DNA from: Macondimonas sp045864775
GTDB taxonomy: Bacteria; Pseudomonadota; Gammaproteobacteria; UBA5335
Length of the DNA: 64,000 bases
Reading direction: 5' to 3'
NCBI GenBank assembly: GCA_045864775.1
Contig: BTVR01000002.1
Coordinates: 868,001-932,000 of the forward strand
The notes beneath the pieces were generated by a model. The model did no database searches, was not told the origin of the DNA, and saw nothing but the letters and a program-made list of their open reading frames with translations. The translations under genes and the position numbers were made by a program. This document shows, in pieces, positions 62,489-64,000 of the stretch (the first letter of the stretch is position 1; each line of letters begins with the position of its first letter).

Positions 62489-63331
62489 ATGGACGGAATC
62501 CCGGCGCAGCAAGCGCCTCTGGCGGCAGCCGTACTGATCACCGGCGCTTCCTACGGCCTCGGTTATGAGCTGGCGCGCTGCTTCGCAGCCGACCGGCATG
62601 ACCTGATTCTGGTGGCCCGCAGCGGCGAGCGCCTCGCGGCCGTCGCCGCGGAATTGCGCGCGGCGCACGGCATCGCCGTCGACACGATCGCCATGGATCT
62701 GGCCCGTCCCGAGGCGGCCCGCGAGCTGTTCGCGGAGGTCCAGCGGCGCGGCCATGCGGTCGAGACGCTGGTCAACAACGCCGGTTTCGGCACCTATGGC
62801 CGCTTCTCCGACATCGATTTCGACGCCGAGACCCGGCAGATGCAGCTCAACATGCTCACCCCGACCCAGCTCACCAAGCTGTTCCTGCCCAGCATGCTGG
62901 GCCGGCGGCGCGGCCAGGTCGTGAACATGGCCTCCATGGCCGGCTACACGCCGGGCCCCTACATGGCGATCTATTTCGCCTCCAAGGCCTATCTGCTGTC
63001 CTTCTCCGAGGCCATCGCCGCGGAACTGCGCGGCTCCGGCGTCGCGGTCACGGCCGTGTGCCCCAACGTGGTCGAGACACGGTTTCAGGAAACCGCACAC
63101 AACCAGGCAGCCTACATCGGCGGCCGCTTCCGTCCGCTCATGGCCGATGCGCCTACCACGGCGCGACAGGCCTATGCGCTCATCCGGGCCCGCCGCGTCG
63201 TGGCCATTCCCGGCTGGACCAACCGCCTCGCGGTGGCGGGATTGCGCCTCGTGCCGCGCGCCCTGTTGCGCCGCGCCATGGTGCCCTTCCAGAAAGGCCC
63301 CGACATTGCCGATTATCCGAAAGGAAGCTGA
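62489..63331 (+). CDS. Short-chain dehydrogenase/reductase
   Basis: A 280-residue classical SDR. It has the cofactor motif TGASYGLGYELAR near residue 19-31, NNAGFGTYGRF (NNAG), and the catalytic YFASK segment near 163 with Ser in NMASMAGYTPG. The Arg in the first Rossmann strand (LVARSGERL) suggests NADP preference. Start 62489 is selected because of AGGAGA five bases upstream; 62474 is an alternative. Substrate unknown. Confidence 0.88.
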   Translation: MDGIPAQQAPLAAAVLITGASYGLGYELARCFAADRHDLILVARSGERLAAVAAELRAAHGIAVDTIAMDLARPEAARELFAEVQRRGHAVETLVNNAGFGTYGRFSDIDFDAETRQMQLNMLTPTQLTKLFLPSMLGRRRGQVVNMASMAGYTPGPYMAIYFASKAYLLSFSEAIAAELRGSGVAVTAVCPNVVETRFQETAHNQAAYIGGRFRPLMADAPTTARQAYALIRARRVVAIPGWTNRLAVAGLRLVPRALLRRAMVPFQKGPDIADYPKGS

Positions 63332-63501
63332 GGCCGCCGCCGGGCCGGACGACAGGGGTCACAATAAATCCGTATGCTCGCGACGCTCGCGCCGGCCGAT
63401 CGTGGCTACCGCGACCCGGATGCAAACGGCCGGCGTCGCGCTGACCCGCGATCACCCGGACAGGCCCTGTCCATCAAGATTTCGTTTGCCGAGGAAGCTG
63501 C

Positions 63502-64000
63502 ATGTCCCCGAAACGCTTTTCGATCGAAGTCCAGGCCCGCCTGCCCGAACGGCTGCGCGATCTCAACGTGCTGGCCAACAACCTGCTCTATGCCTGGGAC
63601 CGGCGCGTGCGGCGGGTCTTCCGCCACATGGATCCGGCCCTGTGGGACGGCTGCGGGCACAACCCCAAGGTTTTCCTGCGGCGGATCTCGCAAAGGCGCC
63701 TGCACGAATTGCTGGACGACATCAATTTCATGGAGGAATACGAGTACGCCCTGAACGTCTCGCGCCACTATCAGGATCAGACCCGCCGCCTGCATCCCAA
63801 GCTGGCGCGCCGGCTCGACCCCGCCAAGGACGTCATCGCCTATTTCTGCGCCGAATACGGCCTGCACGAAAGCCTGCCGATCTATTCGGGCGGCCTCGGC
63901 ATTCTGGCCGGCGATTACTGCAAGGCGGCAAGCGACCTGGGGCTGCCCTTCGTCGCGGTGGGACTGATGTACCACCAGGGTTATTTCACCCAGATCATCG
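63502..64000 (+). CDS. glgP: Alpha-glucan (glycogen) phosphorylase, N-terminal part
   Basis: Starts ATG 63502 with GAGGAA ribosome site and runs off the window after 166 codons. The visible sequence reads RLPERLRDLNVLANNLLYAW (the N-terminus typical of archaeal/Thermotoga-type alpha-glucan phosphorylases), LWDGCGHNPKVFLRRIS, and IAYFCAEYGLHESLPIYSGG, LGILAGDYCKAASDLG and VGLMYHQGYFTQ. The enzyme releases glucose-1-phosphate from alpha-glucans. The PLP Lys lies beyond the window. Confidence 0.92.
   Translation, partial: MSPKRFSIEVQARLPERLRDLNVLANNLLYAWDRRVRRVFRHMDPALWDGCGHNPKVFLRRISQRRLHELLDDINFMEEYEYALNVSRHYQDQTRRLHPKLARRLDPAKDVIAYFCAEYGLHESLPIYSGGLGILAGDYCKAASDLGLPFVAVGLMYHQGYFTQII

Overview
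The window reads as a chromosomal segment of a GC-rich gammaproteobacterium. Evidence is the core synteny: mutL-miaA-hfq-hflX-hflK-hflC-DUF2065-(hisZ)-purA followed by rnr-rlmB, rsmG-parA-parB-atpIBEFHAGDC, and fur/bamE/rnfH/smpB/ssrA. The tmRNA tag is one residue away from that of E. coli. A hisZ gene, a SUF-only Fe-S cluster, a CIO-type bd oxidase and the absence of enterobacterial markers fit a Chromatiales-like lineage; that placement is an inference with modest confidence.

Layout. 1-2122: fur (partial, running off the left edge), bamE, rnfH, smpB and ssrA (tmRNA). 2090-8780: a small, decaying integrated element in the 3' end of ssrA. It is bounded by an exact 17-bp repeat and carries a Sel1-type protein, a small HTH protein, the C-terminal part of a serine recombinase, broken phage tail genes, an intact lysis cassette and a truncated HrgA-like fragment. 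8900-9250 holds a degenerate second copy of the ssrA 3' end, its terminator and about 280 bp of downstream DNA. A remnant of an acyl-CoA ligase follows. 9714-12623: dacA-dat-ybeD-lipB operon, then a zinc alcohol dehydrogenase and a small secreted protein. 14339-24179 (minus): the complete ATP synthase operon, preceded by parB, parA, rsmG and a cupin gene.

24291-33090: a DUF523/DUF1722 protein, an outer-membrane transporter-like protein, and the minus-strand SUF locus (Rrf2 regulator, sufBCDSU, sufT, a WGR-like protein). 33286-35667: bd-type quinol oxidase genes (cydAB), divergent from the SUF regulator. 35695-49160 (minus): a HEPN-like unknown, rlmB, rnr, purA, hisZ, DUF2065, hflC, hflK, hflX, hfq, miaA and mutL, with a tRNA-Leu(CAG) gene inserted on the plus strand between rnr and purA.

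49269-64000: Nudix hydrolase, 7Fe ferredoxin, xerD with a degenerate GGDEF protein, plsC, a manganese-riboswitch-controlled GDT1/TMEM165-type Mn exporter, ispG, a DUF2971 gene interrupted at an A8 tract, two glycine-zipper proteins, hrpA, a methyltransferase, a short-chain dehydrogenase and the start of an alpha-glucan phosphorylase. Most of the window is ordinary housekeeping sequence. The unusual signals are concentrated in the ssrA island, the A8-interrupted DUF2971 gene, the Mn riboswitch, and several compact overlaps and leader arrangements.
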